Assembly: GCA_964035575.1 (NCBI GenBank)
Contig: OZ037859.1
Location: 1,528,228 to 1,592,227 of the forward strand
Length of the DNA: 64,000 nucleotides
Direction of reading: 5' to 3'
Source: Rhynchopus sp. YZ270_cl-10
Taxonomy: Eukaryota; Euglenozoa; Diplonemea; Diplonemida; Diplonemidae
The notes beneath the pieces are model-generated. The model was given only the letters and a program-made list of their open reading frames with translations. It had not been told where the DNA came from and searched no databases. Positions within the stretch are counted from its first letter, which is position 1. Every line of letters starts with the position of its first letter. This document shows, one piece after another, positions 32,753 to 46,575 of this stretch. The translations under genes were made by a program, and so were the position numbers.

Positions 32753-34032
32753 AAACCCGCAAACCCGCAAACCCGTAAACCCGCAAACCCGCAAACCCGT
32801 AAACCCGCAAACCCGCAAACCCGCAAACCCGCAAACCCGCAAACCCGCAAACCCGCAAACCCGCAAACCCGCAAACCCGCAAACCCGTAAACCCGCAAAC
32901 CCGCAAACCCGCAAACCCGCAAACCCGCAAACCCGCAAACCCGCAAACCCGCAAACCCGCAAACCCGCAAACCCGCAAACCCGCAAACCCGCAAACCCGC
33001 AAACCCGCAAACCCGCAAACCCGCAAACCCGCAAACCCGCAAACCCGCAAACCCGCAAACCCGCAAACCCGCAAACCCGCAAACCCGCAAACCCGCAAAC
33101 CCGCAAACCCGCAAACCCGCAAACCCGCAAACCCGCAAACCCGCAAACCCGCAAACCCGCAAACCCGCAAACCCGCAAACCCGCAAACCCGCAAACCCGC
33201 AAACCCGCAAACCCGCAAACCCGCAAACCCGCAAACCCGCAAACCCGCAAACCCGCAAACCCGCAAACCCGCAAACCCGCAAACCCGCAAACCCGCAAAC
33301 CCGCAAACCCGCAAACCCGCAAACCCGCAAACCCGCAAACCCGCAAACCCGCAAACCCGCAAACCCGCAAACCCGCAAACCCGCAAACCCGCAAACCCGC
33401 AAACCCGCAAACCCGCAAACCCGCAAACCCGCAAACCCGTAAACCCGCAAACCCGCAAACCCGCAAACCCGCAAACCCGCAAACCCGCAAACCCGCAAAC
33501 CCGCAAACCCGCAAACCCGCAAACCCGCAAACCCGCAAACCCGCAAACCCGCAAACCCGCAAACCCGCAAACCCGCAAACCCGCAAACCCGCAAACCCGC
33601 AAACCCGCAAACCCGCAAACCCGCAAACCCGCAAACCCGCAAACCCGCAAACCCGCAAACCCGCAAACCCGCAAACCCGCAAACCCGCAAACCCGCAAAC
33701 CCGCAAACCCGCAAACCCGCAAACCCGCAAACCCGCAAACCCGCAAACCCGCAAACCCGCAAACCCGCAAACCCGCAAACCCGCAAACCCGCAAACCCGC
33801 AAACCCGCAAACCCGCAAACCCGCAAACCCGCAAACCCGCAAACCCGCAAACCCGCAAACCCGCAAACCCGCAAACCCGCAAACCCGCAAACCCGCAAAC
33901 CCGCAAACCCGTAAACCCGCAAACCCGCAAACCCGTAAACCCGCAAACCCGCAAACCCGCAAACCCGCAAACCCGCAAACCCGCAAACCCGCAAACCCGC
34001 AAACCCGCAAACCCGCAAACCCGCAAACCCGC
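32753..34032 (+). repeat. AAACCCGC satellite array 4, 160 units
   Basis: Exactly 1280 bp of 8-bp units with AAACCCGT variants near 32776, 32800, 32888, 33440, 33912 and 33936. Left flank TAACTAG, right flank the ACAAGAAGAAAG junction. Confidence 0.97.
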
Positions 34033-34243
34033 ACAAGAAGAAAGCTCGCTAAAATGTAGGAGGCTGGTGTGGTTGTGAACAGAACTTATTTTTTATTGTC
34101 TGAAGGTTTTGCATTTTTACAAATGTGAATGCCGAAAAAATTGAATAGAAAAATGAATTAAACTTGGCTCACCCCTCATTTCTCTTTTCATAGCACTTTT
34201 GTACTCACACACCAAAAACAGGTGAACTATTTCTCAAAAAACT

Positions 34244-34808
34244 ATGAACACCATGAAGATTAAGCGGAAGCCAGTGCCCTTTGTGCAGAAGAAAGATGCA
34301 CCAAGCATGTTGGCGGTGTTCAATGTGCAGGATCAAGCTCCTCATGAGAATGAGGAATTGCCACCAATTCCAGTGTGCTCCCAGAAGAAGGAGACAGTAC
34401 TAACGAAGGTACAGGAGCAAGGCGTTAAAACAGAGGAGCAAACTCAGAAGGACTCTGTGCTTCCGTCAGAACAGGCCGCAGCATTGGAAATTCCTGTTTC
34501 TGCAGAAAGCTTTTCCTCAGTGACTGAAGAGCTGAAAGAGGTGAAACAGACTGTCTCAGATCTCAAGAAACAGCTGAACGAAGTGTTCCTTCTGTGTCAG
34601 GACATGAAAAAGGTATGTATCAACTTTTCAAGTATCACTTTCAACAACTCAAACTCAACAGGAGCTAGACAGAAAGAGAAAGCGCGAAGCAGCAGAAGAC
34701 GAAAAAATAGCAAAGACGTGTTATGCTCACGAATGCTCTAGTACTTGGAGGGGAAGGGAATTTCAACACAAAGGTGCTCTTTTCCAGCACAATAAAGCAC
34801 ATCATTAG
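34244..34808 (+). CDS. Helitron accessory protein (H2)
   Basis: Exons 34244-34612 and 34662-34808. The 171-residue product is identical to that of H1. Domain reading as for the H1 copy: disordered N-terminus, coiled coil, basic patch, C2H2-like finger. Confidence 0.65.
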
Positions 34809-35341
34809 AGAATAATTTTTTTTTTTTTCGTTTGGGGGTATTTCTTATCGCAGAGAATGTGCAAATTACTTCTTCCTGCGCAAAAATATGGGTTCCCCTT
34901 TTTTTAATGCACATGCAGATTGGTTTTAATTTTTGTCAAAATTTTCAAGATCATTTTTTAATTATTTTTTTTTGAAAACTTAGTTGTGAGACTTTTTTAT
35001 TTTCCTTCTTGAAAACTCAAAACTTTCTCCCACCCACCATTTTATATTTTCTACAATACAATTTCTAGCAATTTATCACAACTATTCAAAACTAACATAA
35101 CAGTGGTCTGGGTACTTTACTTTTTGCAAAAAAAAAAATGAAAAGACAACGAAAGCGAGGAAAGATCTGATGATGGGCACACTAATAAGAAGGCTAATAC
35201 AAAGACAACATAAGCTGAAGAGGGAAACACTTCCCCAAAACGAAAGAGAGTTTAATGAGAATTAATATTTCTATTCACATTGTTTCCCAGATTCCTTCTT
35301 TCTTCACATACATTAGCATAGGAACACATGGCATAAATAAT

Positions 35342-38300
35342 ATGAAAAGGCAACGTAGTGAGAGCGGGTCTGCGGATGGGCGTGCTGACAAAAAGCCTAA
35401 GACAACAAAAGAAGCAACACAGGAGGCAGAAGAAGATGATACAGAAGCTTTTCAAAAACAGACTGGAGAGGATGATGAAGAAAAGGAAAAAACAGAAGAT
35501 GAGCGCAATGAACCTACAACAGTAGAATGCAGTACAAAACGGAAGAGGGGAGATGATGAACCAAGAAGTGCGCAGGAGCAGAAACCTTTCATTTGTGAAA
35601 ACTGTGGTGCCAGCTTTGCAGTAGATAAACAGCTCAAAGCACACAAAAAAGGCTCAAAAAAATGCAAAAAAACGTGTCCAAAGTGCAGAATTACGTTTTC
35701 TAATTTCCTTGAGAGGCACAATCATCAGAAGGGCTGCACAGGTGGGTTTCAGGAAGCACCTTCTACTCCTTCTCCTCAGGAAGCACCTTCTACTCCTGAT
35801 GTGCCACCCCCCAAGAAGCAAAAACTGGATAAGACTTCAGACGGCCGTTTCAAATGTCCTAATTGCGATGCTACATACAAACGTATTCACAAATTGACGG
35901 AGCATCTGAAAAAATGTCAACCTGCCTGTACTCTTTGTAGGCGCAGTTTTTCATCACCTCTGCAGGCACAGAAGGAAAATCATGCGTGCTTAGGAAAACT
36001 TTGCTGTGAGCACTGTGGGGAAGAATTCACCGAGGTTAAAAACATGAAATCACATGCAGCAACCTGCGAAAAAACATGTCCGTACTGCTATGCACAGTTT
36101 GCAGAGGTAAATATTCTACTGAAACACATCACACAATACTGCCTGAGGTTCAAAACTCTCAATTGCAAAATGGACTATCTTTCATACATTTTGCTTGGAC
36201 AGGATGAGAGAGAGTTACAAAAGGAGAATGTGAGTGCTATAACACCTGCACTGTCTGCTAGTGTTGCAGCAGTTTTGTGTTTGGCAGCCATAGAACTTCC
36301 CCAGTACTTTGACTTCAACGATTACACACCGCCGTTATTTTCCTGGCTGTTCCATTCAGCTGAAGTATTTCGCATTTCGGCGTTAAGGACTTCTTCAAGG
36401 CCATACTATGCCACACAGGATAATCTGCTAAGGTTCCAAAAAGTGCTGCTGTGGTCACACATAAATGTTCCCTTGATTAAGGACAACAAACCAAAATCTC
36501 ACACCTTCAACGACTGTGTGGTCGACATCATGCAAAAAAAATGGGATCTCAGAAAGCTAAAGTCACTTGAAACAAAAAGGCAGCAGACGTATACCAAACT
36601 TGATGAGCTTGAGGAGGTTAAAGCTAGGATTTTTTTGCTTGAGCATGAGGCCAGTTTTGTTACGCTGAGAAACGTGGACCCAATGTCAAAAATGGTGTTC
36701 GACCCAGCTTCTGTGGAGGAAGCAAAGTCTATATGGAGTGCACGGCAAATAAGAAACCTCAAGGAGCTCATGATCAAAGAGCAGAACCTCATGGGGGAGC
36801 TTATAGAGAAACATTCCAAAGCTGATTTTGACGTTGTACAGTCAGAGGCAAAATACATGTCTGGGACCCTGTTTCACGAAGCAGAGTTTCAGATGGAAAA
36901 ACAGAGCAGTATTGTTGAGGAACAAAGAGCTGATCTAAACAGAAAGCTGCAGAGACAGGGAGTCAAAAAAATATTCACCTACCGGCACCTGGGGGCAGCA
37001 CTGCGCGAAGAGGTGGATGACAGCATTAAGAAGCACTCATGCGGAGAGATGGACAAACCCTGCAAGCATTGCGGGGCATTGCTGTTTTGTGGAGAGTCAT
37101 CAAAAATATGCTGCACTGGTGGAAAGGTGTCCCTGCCAGATATGCCCAAAATAATCAGCCAAGACCACCTTGAACTTCTTCAGGACAAATTCTACAAAAG
37201 GGTTTCAATTCAGCTGAACGCATTCTTCGCGATGGTAGAGAACAAAATCCGCCGAGACAGCCGTGTGCCAAAGGGCTTCTCAGCAGTGGCTCTGGAAGGT
37301 AGGGGATTAAAAAAATTCAATGGCTTTTATGACGATGCTCTCACAGAGTCCTGGTTTGTTGATCCAAACGTCAGCAGCACAGACAATAAAAAAAGCATGA
37401 CTGGAGGGGTCCTCCCTGACAATCTTCTTGGTCTTGCTGAGAAGTGTCATCTTCTTCTTGGAGACAATGCATTTGCAGCAAAGTTCAAAGCAATTTCACA
37501 GCAGTATAAGGGTCGCGAGGATGAGCTGAAGAAGATGAGGATTGACTTCCATGAAGTCCTGGCAAGCAAGACAGGGTCAGAATATACAACCGATGAGGCA
37601 AAGGGTGCTGTTAAGATGTTCTACACCATCGATGAAGCCGCACCTGCAGAGCGCAAATTTACTGTGTACCCAATGTTTACGTGTGCTGAAAATGGGGGTA
37701 AGGATCCAAAGTGGAACGCACCAATCATCATTGATGACTTTAACCAACTCTATGAACTGCTTTCATATCCATTAGCCCATCTGAATCCCACCGAGAATAA
37801 TGGGTTCCGCCTGAAGATGCCTCACAGGGTGGTGAACCGCGGAGCTGCATCTGACAGTGATGATGATGATGATGATGATGCCCAAAACACGAACAACCCT
37901 GAACCAACAGCACCAAACCCTGAAGCGCTCAACAGCGGTGAAAAGGATGATGCGATGCAGGTAGACCCTGAAGAGTGGAATGGTGGATGGGAACGTTGTG
38001 CAGAAGAAGACAGAGCTGTGGACTCAATGCATGAGGTTCTTCGCAACGCTACTAACCTAGCTGAAACGACACCATCTTCAACATTCATCTCAGCAAAGCA
38101 GTACGCAACATATCTCATGCACCACCGTCCGAACAGCAGCAAAGACCCGTTGTCCTACAACCCCCTGCTCATGCATGGAACGCTGACACAGCAGTTCTTC
38201 ATCGACATGGCGATGCGTGGCATGTATCAGCGACTGAAATACCATATTGTTGGAAGGGGAATGGGCTACGCCTCCAAGAAAGACATCACCTCTGGGAAAC

Positions 38301-41300
38301 AGATTCCACCGACAAACGAAATCTCTATGCCTTCTTCATTTGAGAGAGGAGTAGCTGCGAGGGCACAATTACTCAACGACACACTTGCAATATACGCAAA
38401 GTATGGGAAAGCTGATTTCTTTCTCACAATGACATGCAACCCGATGTGGGAGGAGATACAATCCAATCTTCTCGAAGGAGAAACGGCCCTCGACCGTCCG
38501 GAGCTTGTTCACCGTGTGTTCGACTTAAAAGTCAAGGAACTTGTGGACGACATACGCAAAAAGAATGTTCTTGGACAAAATATTGCAATGGTGATGGTGA
38601 CCGAGTACCAGAAGAGAGGGCTCCCTCACTGCCACGCAATCCTTTGGAACAACAATAAAACGTCACCTAAGGACCCGTTCAACATCGACCACATCGTGCA
38701 TGCTGAGCTCCCGGACCCAGAAACACATCCTAACCTCTACAAAGCTGTAAGCGAGTACCTCATGCACAATGACTGCCTTAAAAATAGAGGCTCTCCCTGT
38801 CTACAGAAGGGAAAGGATGGAAAGTGCAAATATTGCAAGTCCAACTTCCCCAAGGACTTCAGAGATTTCACCACCTCTGGCAATGATGGCTACGCCTTTG
38901 TCATAAGAAGGGATCATGGGATACTGTCTTATGTGGATCCAGACGTTGTGAAGAAATGGAAAGAAAAACACCCAGGGGAAACTACTCACCCAAACCAGAG
39001 GAACAACAGGTGGGTGGTTCCCTACAATGCGTATCTTCTCCTCAAGTACCAGTGCCACATCAACATTGAGGCAGTGCGCGGGATTCTTGCTGCTAAATAT
39101 TTGTTCAAATACTTATTCAAGGGGGAGAATGAGGTAGATGGTGTGATAAAGGAAGATACAAAGCATAAAGGAGGGCCATCAGAAGCAAAAACCACAACAA
39201 CGACCACGACCACTGGGAGCATTATGAGGTTTCTGAAGGCACATTGTTTGACTGCGGCTGATGCTTGTGGGTACCTACTCGGAACAAAGATGGTGCGGAT
39301 TTACCCAGGAGTGCAGAGACTCCACATCCACCTCGAAGATGAGCAGAGGGTGTACTTTCCTTTAAAGAATTATGGTGATGACTCAAGGAGAAGGGATGCG
39401 GCTGCAAAATCCAAAAGTACACTCCTTGCCTTTTTCGAAGCAAATGAAAGATGCAAGAAGCATCGTGAAGGCATTCCAGCACATGAAGCCTACAAAGGCT
39501 TTGACAAACTACTTTACAATGATGTCCCAGAATTCTTTTCTTACCCCAGAGAAAAGAAGGAATGGCAGCTGAGACCGGGATATGGGTGGTGCGAGGAAGA
39601 AGGCTGCTATAAACCTGGCCCTCACTCAAAAAGAAATGAAGGAGAAGGCCTCTCAATCGGCAGGATGTACTGGGCCCCTGTAAAGGATAAGGAGTTGCAC
39701 TGTCTCCGTCTACTTCTTCTGTGCAAGCGTGGATCATGCAGCTTTGAAGAGCTGAGAACCATAGGCTCCGTTGTTCATCCTACATTTTATGCAGCTGCAG
39801 CAGAAATGGGGCTTATCCATGATGGGGCAATCTTGCGTAACGCCCTGAAAGAGTGCATCAATACAACACTGTCCTCACGTGCCATCCGTTTTACGTTTGC
39901 AATGATAATAATAAACTACATGACCACTGCAGAAGACGTTGCAAAGGCGTGGGCAGAGTATGAGTTTGAGCTGTGTGCGCCACCTTTGGACAGAGTAAAA
40001 AGGCAGGAACGGGAGGAAGCAGTACCAAGCAACCACATCTACCCTAAAGAGAAGCGTAAAGCTTTGCTAGACATGCAACGGCTCCTTAAGGAAGCGAACG
40101 TTAAGACTTCAATGGAAGATCTTGGGCTCCCCACTCCTCCTGAAGGTACTACAGGGCAGAGCACAGAGTTTGTCTTAAACACAGAGAGGTATGATGAGGG
40201 TGAAATGCTGAAGAAGTTTGAACAGATTCAAGGCAACCTCAACGAAGGGCAGCAGAATGTCTTCAACTCTGTGAAGGAATCTGTTGAAGGTAACCAGGGG
40301 AAGGTCATATTTTTGCAGGGTGCAGCAGGAACAGGCAAGACATTCCTGTACCAGGCGTGTTTGTACTGGGCCAGGAGCAGAAGGGCAAGGGCAAAGCAAC
40401 AACAGCAGCAGCAGCAGCAGCAGCCACTTCAACAGAATGAGGAGGACCGCTTTTCAATCGCTGTGGCAACATCAGGGATAGCAGCTACACTACTACCAGG
40501 AGGCAGAACTGCACACAGCCGATTTAAGATCCCAATAGATCTTGAACCAAACTCAAAGCGGATGTGCGGGCTTGATGATGACCATGTCGAACTCCTAAGG
40601 CGCACTGACCTCATTGTCTGGGATGAGGTGGTAATGGCACAAAAGGCAAGCATAGAGGTAGTAGACAGAACGCTTCAGAGGTTGAGGGGATGTTCACAAC
40701 CATTTGGAGGAGTGACAGTGCTTCTTGGAGGAGACTTCAGGCAAATCCTTCCTGTTCCAGGGGCAAACAAAGGGAGCTTTGAAAGCATCTCGATTTCGCT
40801 CCACAACTCATACCTCTGGAACCAACTCACAAAAATGTCCCTGACGCAGGTCATGAGGGTAAAGGACGACGACGCTTTCCGTGAGTACCTCATGAAGGTT
40901 GGTGATGGGTCTGTGAATGAGGCTGGGGATGTGGAGGGTGCTGAGGACACAGAAGCAGTTATGCAGGTGCCACATGCTATCATTTTTGAAAAAAAGAACA
41001 AAAAGGTGACTGAGGATACTTTGATTGACTTTACATTTCCTGACATCAAGAATGGAATGTATGAGAACTGTGCTTTGCTGTGCCCTACAAACGCACGCCA
41101 GGTCTACATGAACGAAAAAATTCTCAGCAGCTTCCCAGGAGAGACAATTACCCGTATGTCAGAGGATACCTGCAAGGACCCAGGAGCAAATGAATTCTTC
41201 ACCACTGAAGCACTCAATGCAATGAACCATGCACGTCTTCCTCCACACATCCTGAACCTGAAGGTCAACTGTATTGTAATGCTTCTAAAGAACCTCGACC

Positions 41301-42886
41301 CCGCAGGTGGACTGTGCAATGGAACGCGTCTTGTTGTGAAGGAGGTGAAGAAGAACATCCTTGTCTGCACCCACCTGGCGGAAGAATGCGAGTGGCGGAA
41401 CAAAAACGGGAAAAAGCCAGAAACTGTTGCCATACCTCGCCTGCCCTGCGATGGTGATGCGAAGGATCTCACCATCGACTTTGTACGTCAGCAGTTTCCA
41501 GTGCGGCTGTCTTTTGCCATGACGATTAATAAGTCTCAGGGACAAACTCTCAGGAGGGTGGGTCTTGATGTGTCACAGTCGCCCTGCTTCTCTCATGGCC
41601 ATCTGTACGTTGCAATGTCAAGGGTGTGCAGCAGGAATGACATCAAGATTTGTCTTCCACCTCAAGGTGATACAAATTTGTATAACTGTGTCCACCAGGA
41701 GGTCATCTCTGCCATTGAGGAGTCAGTTGGGGGAATAAAGATGAAGGTCAGTAAGGAAAGGAGGAATCAGCTGAAGCGGGACCTGAGGCTTACAGAGGCT
41801 GTATATGCAAAGGCCATGCATGAACGTGCAGCAAACCCTTCAGAAAACCCTGCAGTGGTGTGTTCCCCTGATGCTGATGGAAGCCCCATTGATGATAAAG
41901 AACACGAAATCAACAACCCGGCATGTGGAAGGTCTCTTGTAGTAACTCCCTGGACAAAGGATGAAGAAGAACAACCGATGGATTTCTATCCTTTTACATT
42001 TCCAGAGGGGGGATGGTATGTTAGCATTACATTATGGTTACAGTAATTATTGTACATTTTTAATTAAATAATACACTACAATTTATACAGGGAATATATC
42101 CACAACAACGTTCCAGAAGCTTCTCATCCACAAAAAAATGTAACAACTACAGTTTCTGAAAAAAATAGGTATGTTTTTTTCGTGGTCAACAACTTTAAAA
42201 CCATTACCAATATTTTACAGGAACAATGAGAATAATATTCAACATGTTCTGAGCAGGTTCAACCTCGGACAAATTGACGTTACTGGTGATGGAACGTGTT
42301 TCTATCACGCCATACAGCAGCTCCTCACTGGAAAAAGAAATGATGGTCATGCTCTACGCAGAAGATTTGCAGAGTTCTTGCTCAGGAATGAGATTATGAT
42401 CCAGGAGCATCCCTTACTTTTTGATGATGAAGAGAAAAAAAAAAGGTATGTAGCATTTGTATTTGTGCAAACCCGCAAACCCGCAAACCTAAACTTTTCT
42501 ACCACACCTGTAAACAAAACAGGAACTTTGATGACCTTCTTCAACGCGTCACAAATAATGCCGATGACAGTTATGCGCAGGAGGTAGAAGTAGCACTGAT
42601 GTCTCTCATGCTTAGGTCTCTTATCACAGTAGTCACTTCTAGGACCTATGAGACAGAAGGATATTCTTGCTTTCATTTTTTGCCAAAGGGGCAATCTCCT
42701 GAAGATGTTCTTATGCAAATACCATCAGAAAAGAGACTGCTGATAGTGCAAACTTATCAACCTCCCCACTTCAACATTGGTACAGGAACTCCAGAAAATG
42801 TACTGAAAGCACATAAAAAAGCCCTAATTTACCCCACATTTCCAGACAATCACCTTTCTGACTTTCAACCGGGTGATCTTGACTAA
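35342..42886 (+). CDS. Helitron Rep/helicase/OTU protein (H2)
   Basis: Exons 35342-42015, 42091-42168, 42221-42445 and 42523-42886 give 2446 residues. All catalytic motifs of the H1 copy are present, and the OTU end is in its undisturbed form with the stop at 42884-42886. Relative to H1 it has R583C (adding a Cys beside an existing Cys cluster), S769A, G1843D in the helicase and S2026P. Together with H3 this is a candidate intact, source-competent copy on sequence grounds. Confidence 0.85.
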
Positions 42887-42916
42887 AAAAATTTTTTCCT
42901 TTTTTTCTTTACAGTA

Positions 42917-44766
42917 AATTACTGTAAAAGACTTTTATTTTTATTTTTATTTTTTTTTTCTTCCCAGCCGGAGAGAATCAGATTAAATCTCTTGTGATGA
43001 AGAAATATTTGTTTGAACATGTTCATTGGATTGAAAAAAAATATGAGAAAAAAAAAACTGGGTAAGCTTAGCCCATCTAAAAAAAAGGATTTTATTTTTG
43101 TTTCTGTTTCACTGTTTTTTTAAACTGTTTTTGTGGAGTTCGTTTAGTTTTAAAAAAAATCAATTAGTTTGGAAATTGTAGCAGTTTTTATTTTTACAGA
43201 GACTTTTTGACCGGTTTGATCAGCAGTTTTTGTTGTTTTTTTCTTCCCAGCCGGAGATACTCTCTTGTGATGAAGAAAATATTTTTGTCTTGGATTAAAA
43301 AAAATAAGGAAATATAGGGTTTGCGGGTTTTCGGGTTTGCGGAAGAGGTTAAAACATAGCTTTAAAAAAAGACTACACCTTGAAGAAGGCGCTCACTTTG
43401 GCGGGTGAGAGTATTGTCATGCCATAAAAATAAAAAGATCAAAAATGAGAAAAGGAAAAAGAAAAAGAAAAAGAAAAAACACACAAAATGACTGAATAGC
43501 TCACGCACTTTTACTGTTTCTTTTTTCCTATCCTCATCACCACCACTTCCCACACAGAAACCTACACATACCTGATATTCAATTCATCCATACAAATGAA
43601 TTTTGTAATCTTGATCAGTGCACAGATTATGTACCTGGGAAAATTTTTTTGGTCAAAATCCTGGTTTTTGCGGTCTCACACGTGTGTATGACCAAATTTT
43701 AGGTGGTCAAAAGTGGAGTCTGACCCCCATGTCCCGGTCATAAAAATTTCCTGTGAAGCCATTGACGAAGGAACTTTGCACTTTTGATCACTGCACACTA
43801 TGTACTGACCAAAAAACCCACACAAAACACCAAAAACACCAAAAATCATGAAAAAACTGATCCATGCATTTTAGGTCAAAAATACCCATTTCTCAGCGCA
43901 AATTGACCCCACCACAGCACGCACAGACTCCGGAGAGCCAAAATCAAAAAATTTTTTTTTCGATTTTTTGTAGGCAAAAATTGCTGGGAAAAATTTTTTG
44001 GTCAAAATCCTGGTTTTTGGGGTCTCATACATGTGTATGACCAAATTTTAGGTGGTCAAAAGTGGAGTCTGACCCCCATGTCCAGGTTATGGAAATGTCA
44101 TATGAAGCCATTGCTGAAGGAATTTTGCACTTTTGCGCATCAACAATTATGTACTGGGCATTTTTCCCACACAAATTTGACCCAGTACTCAAGGTCAATT
44201 TGACCTTGGTTCTTCTCTCAGGGTCTTCTGACCAATTTTTAACATGTCTAAAATGGTATCTGACCCCCATGTCCAGGTCATAAAAACGCCCAATCAGTCC
44301 ATTAAAGCCACAGATTTGATGTTTTGAGTAGTTGTGGTTAAATGTGGCCCAATTTTCCCAGCCAAAAAATGACCCCAAAAATCACGAAAAAAAATATTTT
44401 AAAGCCGATACACTTACACACCTAAATTTGGCCCAATATGTCCAATGTGGTCCTCCAGGGTTGCAATGGCCTCATTTTATGGGCATACTGGCCATATTTC
44501 ATACTTATGTCACATTTTGAAATTTTCGTCACATACAATACACACACCTTAGAACCACAAAATATCGTCAATTCCTTCACAAAAATAGCCGTGAAATGCC
44601 GCACCCATTTTAGGTATCTTCAGAAAATGCTAACATCCAAACCCAGTACATTACGTCGTTTTTGGGCCCCAATCTACCGGAGTGTATTATCAGAAATACT
44701 GGGACCACGCGATCCAGCAATCCTGCAGCGTCGCCATTTTGTACCCCTCAAACCCGTAATAACTAG
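42917..44766. other. Non-coding 3' part of block H2
   Basis: Same layout as in H1: CCCAGCCGGAGA partial duplication, reversed satellite seed near 43320, then diverged 379-bp-type modules. No gene seen. Confidence 0.6.
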
Positions 44767-46575
44767 AAACCCGCAAACCCGCAAACCCGCAAACCCGCAA
44801 ACCCGCAAACCCGCAAACCCGCAAACCCGCAAACCCGCAAACCCGCAAACCCGCAAACCCGCAAACCCGCAAACCCGCAAACCCGCAAACCCGCAAACCC
44901 GCAAACCCGCAAACCCGCAAACCCGCAAACCCGCAAACCCGCAAACCCGCAAACCCGCAAACCCGCAAACCCGCAAACCCGCAAACCCGCAAACCCGCAA
45001 ACCCGCAAACCCGCAAACCCCGCAAACCCGCAAACCCGCAAACCCGCAAACCCGCAAACCCGCAAACCCGCAAACCCGCAAACCCGCAAACCCGCAAACC
45101 CGCAAACCCGCAAACCCGCAAACCCGCAAACCCGCAAACCCGCAAACCCGCAAACCCGCAAACCCGCAAACCCGCAAACCCGCAAACCCGCAAACCCGCA
45201 AACCCGCAAACCCGCAAACCCGCAAACCCGCAAACCCGCAAACCCGCAAACCCGCAAACCCGCAAACCCGCAAACCCGCAAACCCGCAAACCCGCAAACC
45301 CGTAAACCCGCAAACCCGCAAACCCGCAAACCCGCAAACCCGCAAACCCGCAAACCCGCAAACCCGCAAACCCGCAAACCCGCAAACCCGCAAACCCGCA
45401 AACCCGCAAACCCGCAAACCCGCAAACCCGCAAACCCGCAAACCCGCAAACCCGCAAACCCGCAAACCCGTAAACCCGCAAACCCGCAAACCCGCAAACC
45501 CGCAAACCCGCAAACCCGCAAACCCGCAAACCCGCAAACCCGCAAACCCGCAAACCCGCAAACCCGCAAACCCGCAAACCCGTAAACCCGCAAACCCGCA
45601 AACCCGCAAACCCGCAAACCCGCAAACCCGTAAACCCGCAAACCCGCAAACCCGCAAACCCGCAAACCCGCAAACCCGCAAACCCGCAAACCCGCAAACC
45701 CGCAAACCCGCAAACCCGCAAACCCGCAAACCCGCAAACCCGCAAACCCGCAAACCCGCAAACCCGCAAACCCGCAAACCCGCAAACCCGCAAACCCGCA
45801 AACCCGCAAACCCGCAAACCCGTAAACCCGCAAACCCGCAAACCCGCAAACCCGCAAACCCGCAAACCCGTAAACCCGCAAACCCGCAAACCCGCAAACC
45901 CGCAAACCCGCAAACCCGCAAACCCGCAAACCCGCAAACCCGCAAACCCGCAAACCCGCAAACCCGCAAACCCGCAAACCCGCAAACCCGCAAACCCGCA
46001 AACCCGCAAACCCGCAAACCCGCAAACCCGCAAACCCGCAAACCCGCAAACCCGCAAACCCGCAAACCCGCAAACCCGCAAACCCGCAAACCCGCAAACC
46101 CGCAAACCCGCAAACCCGCAAACCCGCAAACCCGCAAACCCGCAAACCCGCAAACCCGCAAACCCGCAAACCCGCAAACCCGCAAACCCGCAAACCCGCA
46201 AACCCGCAAACCCGCAAACCCGCAAACCCGCAAACCCGCAAACCCGCAAACCCGCAAACCCGCAAACCCGCAAACCCGCAAACCCGCAAACCCGCAAACC
46301 CGCAAACCCGCAAACCCGCAAACCCGCAAACCCGCAAACCCGCAAACCCGCAAACCCGCAAACCCGCAAACCCGCAAACCCGCAAACCCGCAAACCCGCA
46401 AACCCGCAAACCCGCAAACCCGCAAACCCGCAAACCCGCAAACCCGCAAACCCGCAAACCCGCAAACCCGCAAACCCGCAAACCCGCAAACCCGCAAACC
46501 CGCAAACCCGCAAACCCGCAAACCCGCAAACCCGCAAACCCGCAAACCCGCAAACCCGCAAACCCGCAAACCCGT
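44767..46575 (+). repeat. AAACCCGC satellite array 5, 226 units
   Basis: 1809 bp: 226 units including one 9-bp unit (AAACCCCGC) near 45017. AAACCCGT variants lie near 45303, 45471, 45583, 45631, 45823 and 45871, and the last unit is also AAACCCGT. The final 1.0 kb has the same variant map as array 6. Confidence 0.97.

Larger units (their letters stand above)
34033..44766 (+). mobile_element. Block H2: Helitron-type unit
   Basis: Second copy of the H block. It differs from H1 by single bases and small homopolymer changes, implying very recent duplication or homogenisation. Confidence 0.8.

Noticed and set aside
40175-40653. Minus-strand Leu-rich frames opposite the helicase
   Set aside because: They are the antisense of the poly-Gln tract and helicase coding sequence.
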